Positions 62,301-64,000 of a DNA stretch of 64,000 bases are shown here, piece after piece (the stretch's first letter is position 1; each line of letters begins with the position of its first letter). The DNA comes from Siniperca chuatsi (taxonomy: Eukaryota; Chordata; Actinopteri; Centrarchiformes; Sinipercidae), in the NCBI RefSeq assembly GCF_020085105.1, contig NC_058062.1, positions 968,001 through 1,032,000 on the forward strand. The letters are read 5' to 3'. A program made the position numbers and the translations under genes. Below the pieces are notes generated by a model. The model was not told the origin of the DNA. It saw nothing but the letters and a program-made list of their open reading frames with translations, and did no database searches.

Positions 62301-64000
62301 ATCCACTCTCCACTGCCACGCCTGAATCTTCCCTCTACCCTTGCTGTAGCGGCAGATTCTGCATTACCACCGGCTGTATCTGATGAATTTGCAGCTGTGC
62401 CACCAAAACTAGCTACCAGATCACTAGCCATACCACTTTTGCTAGCAGCCATACCCCCTGAATTACTAGCCACGCCGCTAAAGGTAGTTCTTCCTCCTGG
62501 ATTCTGGACATCCTTGTTATCTTCAATGCCACTTGTATTTTTGTACCCATCGCTGGCACTGCTCACATCTCTTACACTTTTACAATACAGGCCTCCAAAA
62601 CCAAGCTGTTCCTCTTTGTCTGCTATGATAGTACGACCACTTGGACCTCCGAACTCCAACCCTTGACTGGTTAGTCTAGAACTGATGTTTGCATGATTCA
62701 GAGTACCTCTATTTCCTTCGTTACCTTCAAATGATCCAAAACATAAACTGTCCCCATCTCTCACTGAAATGCTGACTTTTCTATTTCTGTCCTCTTCTGG
62801 CAAAGCTTGATCTTCACTAAATGACAGGGACTGGCCTTCCTCTTTTGTCAAGAGAATGTATTTCTCGACTGGTCTCACATGTGCATTTGCCTCAGTTAGA
62901 CTCAGGCTTACTTCCTCATCTTCTTCTTCACCATTTGGACTTAGACTCACGTTAGCCTCAACTGGACTCAAACATGTGTCTGAGTCATTTGTGCTGAGAA
63001 ACATTTCTGGGTCATTTGGACTCAAGTCAAGTGAATCAGGACTTTGAACATGCTCTTCTAGATCAACTGGGAAAAATACTTGATCTAACACCTCTGTCTC
63101 AACTGGGCTCAGACATGTTTTTGGACTCAAGAATGCGACTGGCTTTGTTGGGTTCACAAGTACATGATCTTCTCTTGGACTTAGAAGCTCTTCAGAGCCT
63201 GAAAAACTCAAAGCAACACCAGAATCTGTTAGACTTGTAGACTTTTTTGACTCTGTGGTACTCAACAATGCTTCTTGACCTGCTAGATTAACCATCTCAT
63301 TGTCCGACTCAGTAGGGTCCACCTTTACCTCGTTGGTATCATGGAAAGTGTTGACTACCTTCCCCTTGTTCACTTCTAATTCTACTTTCTTCAAAATCTC
63401 TGTATTTGCAGTTTTACTCTCAAGGTTGTCATTGCTGTCTGGGCTACCGGATGAAGCACTTGCAATGCCGGACCCTGTATCTGCATCCTCCATGAGTTTG
63501 TTTTGTTCACTATTGGATGCATTGGACAATGCTGAGCTCTGATCTAATCTGAGGACAAGCGAAGTACCCTCTACTTCTACTACTTCTTTTTCTCCTTTCT
63601 TTTCTTGTCTAACTATGTCCATGTCATCCATCAGGGTAGCAGCAACTTCCTCTGCATCCCCAACAGCTTCTGCTGGAGTCACAAAACTCAAAGACACAAC
63701 CTGTGCAGGTTCCTGGTTCTTAGCCTGGATGGAGCCCTCATTGCAATTTATTTGAGCTGAAATCACAGTTTCTGTCTCTTTCTTTACCTCTGTAGCAGTT
63801 TGTTTGCTGGGATCAGTTGTGGTTGTATGTCTTACGAAATGTGGTTCTTGCTTTACTTCTGGTTCTGCACAAAGAATGGTTTTGGTGATCTCTGCTTGAA
63901 TGTTTGTCCCTGTTTCATTAGTCTGCGACCCAGTCTCTGTGGTAGTTTGTTTGGAAGTAAACGTTTCTGGTTTTGCCTGAACAGCAGCACTCCTGGCAGA
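59080..64000 (-). CDS. Ser/Gly-rich repeat protein, 3' part (gene E, partial)
   Basis: The frame is open without a stop from the window edge (64000) to the donor at 60765/60766 (CAG|GTGAGA), giving over 1000 residues; the N-terminus is outside. The order is a Thr/Glu/Lys-rich part, an acidic part with recurring LSP motifs (about 62900-63200), then seven copies of a GSGEWxVY core with GRFGSGG and ATSPP linkers (cores near 62300, 62155, 62000, 61860, 61705, 61550 and 61245). A Ser/Gly/Arg-rich part and ten glutamines near 60771-60806 follow. A last exon at 59080-59171 has a TTGCAG acceptor and matching phase, adding a tail ending DPDDLDDIMRL. Without that splice the frame would stop at 60641. 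I do not recognise the family. It is probably disordered and possibly structural. Being next to keratins could suggest a long intermediate filament tail, but no rod is seen. Confidence 0.7.
59277..59315. repeat. (TA)n microsatellite
   Basis: About 19 TA dinucleotides, in the proposed last intron of gene E. Confidence 0.95.

Noticed and set aside
63766..63766. Translation start of gene E at this position
   Set aside because: The codon is GTG inside a frame that stays open to the window edge, so the real start must lie beyond 64000.

Overview
The window looks like nuclear DNA from a ray-finned (teleost) fish. It holds a compact row of type I (acidic) keratin genes with short introns. Its interspersed repeats, namely L2-like non-LTR retrotransposon remnants, short terminal-inverted-repeat elements and dinucleotide microsatellites, are of kinds typical of teleosts. 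Species cannot be fixed from the sequence alone.

Four type I keratin genes lie head to tail on the minus strand. Read right to left they are D (36889-41799, 458 aa), C (28065-32532, 417 aa), B (19086-23290) and A (2549-10822, 443 aa). I rebuilt each exon by exon from splice sites. All share a Gly/Ser head plus helix-start exon, then exons of 83, 157, 162, 126 and about 221-224 bp, then one short tail exon joined in phase 2. The summed exons of A, C and D are exact multiples of three, which supports the models. Each gene has a TATA-like box about 65-90 bp before its ATG and AATAAA hexamers just after its stop. The products would pair with type II keratins to form epithelial intermediate filaments.

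Two genes depart from the pattern. Gene A has an extra 81-bp intron that splits the normally intact sixth exon, and its second intron holds a 28-copy 29-bp minisatellite and a 1.4-kb trinucleotide array. Gene B has a tail exon one base out of frame. Sequence comparison inside the window also suggests gene conversion: C exon 3 is a B/D mosaic, and the second half of A exon 6 is nearly a copy of D. An inverted partial copy of the gene B 5' region, without exon 1, lies about 4.5 kb away.

From 59080 to the right edge runs a fifth minus-strand gene (E). It encodes a long Ser/Gly-rich protein with at least seven repeats centred on a GSGEW..Y motif, a polyQ run and a small spliced C-terminal exon. 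Its N-terminus lies beyond the window and I do not recognise the family.

The remaining sequence (1-2450, 10.9-19.0 kb, 23.4-28.0 kb, 32.6-36.8 kb, 41.9-59.0 kb) shows no convincing genes. It holds four non-LTR retrotransposon relics, inverted-repeat elements, a tRNA-like SINE head, several repeat families shared between loci, and a 720-bp CTG/CAG-rich tract.
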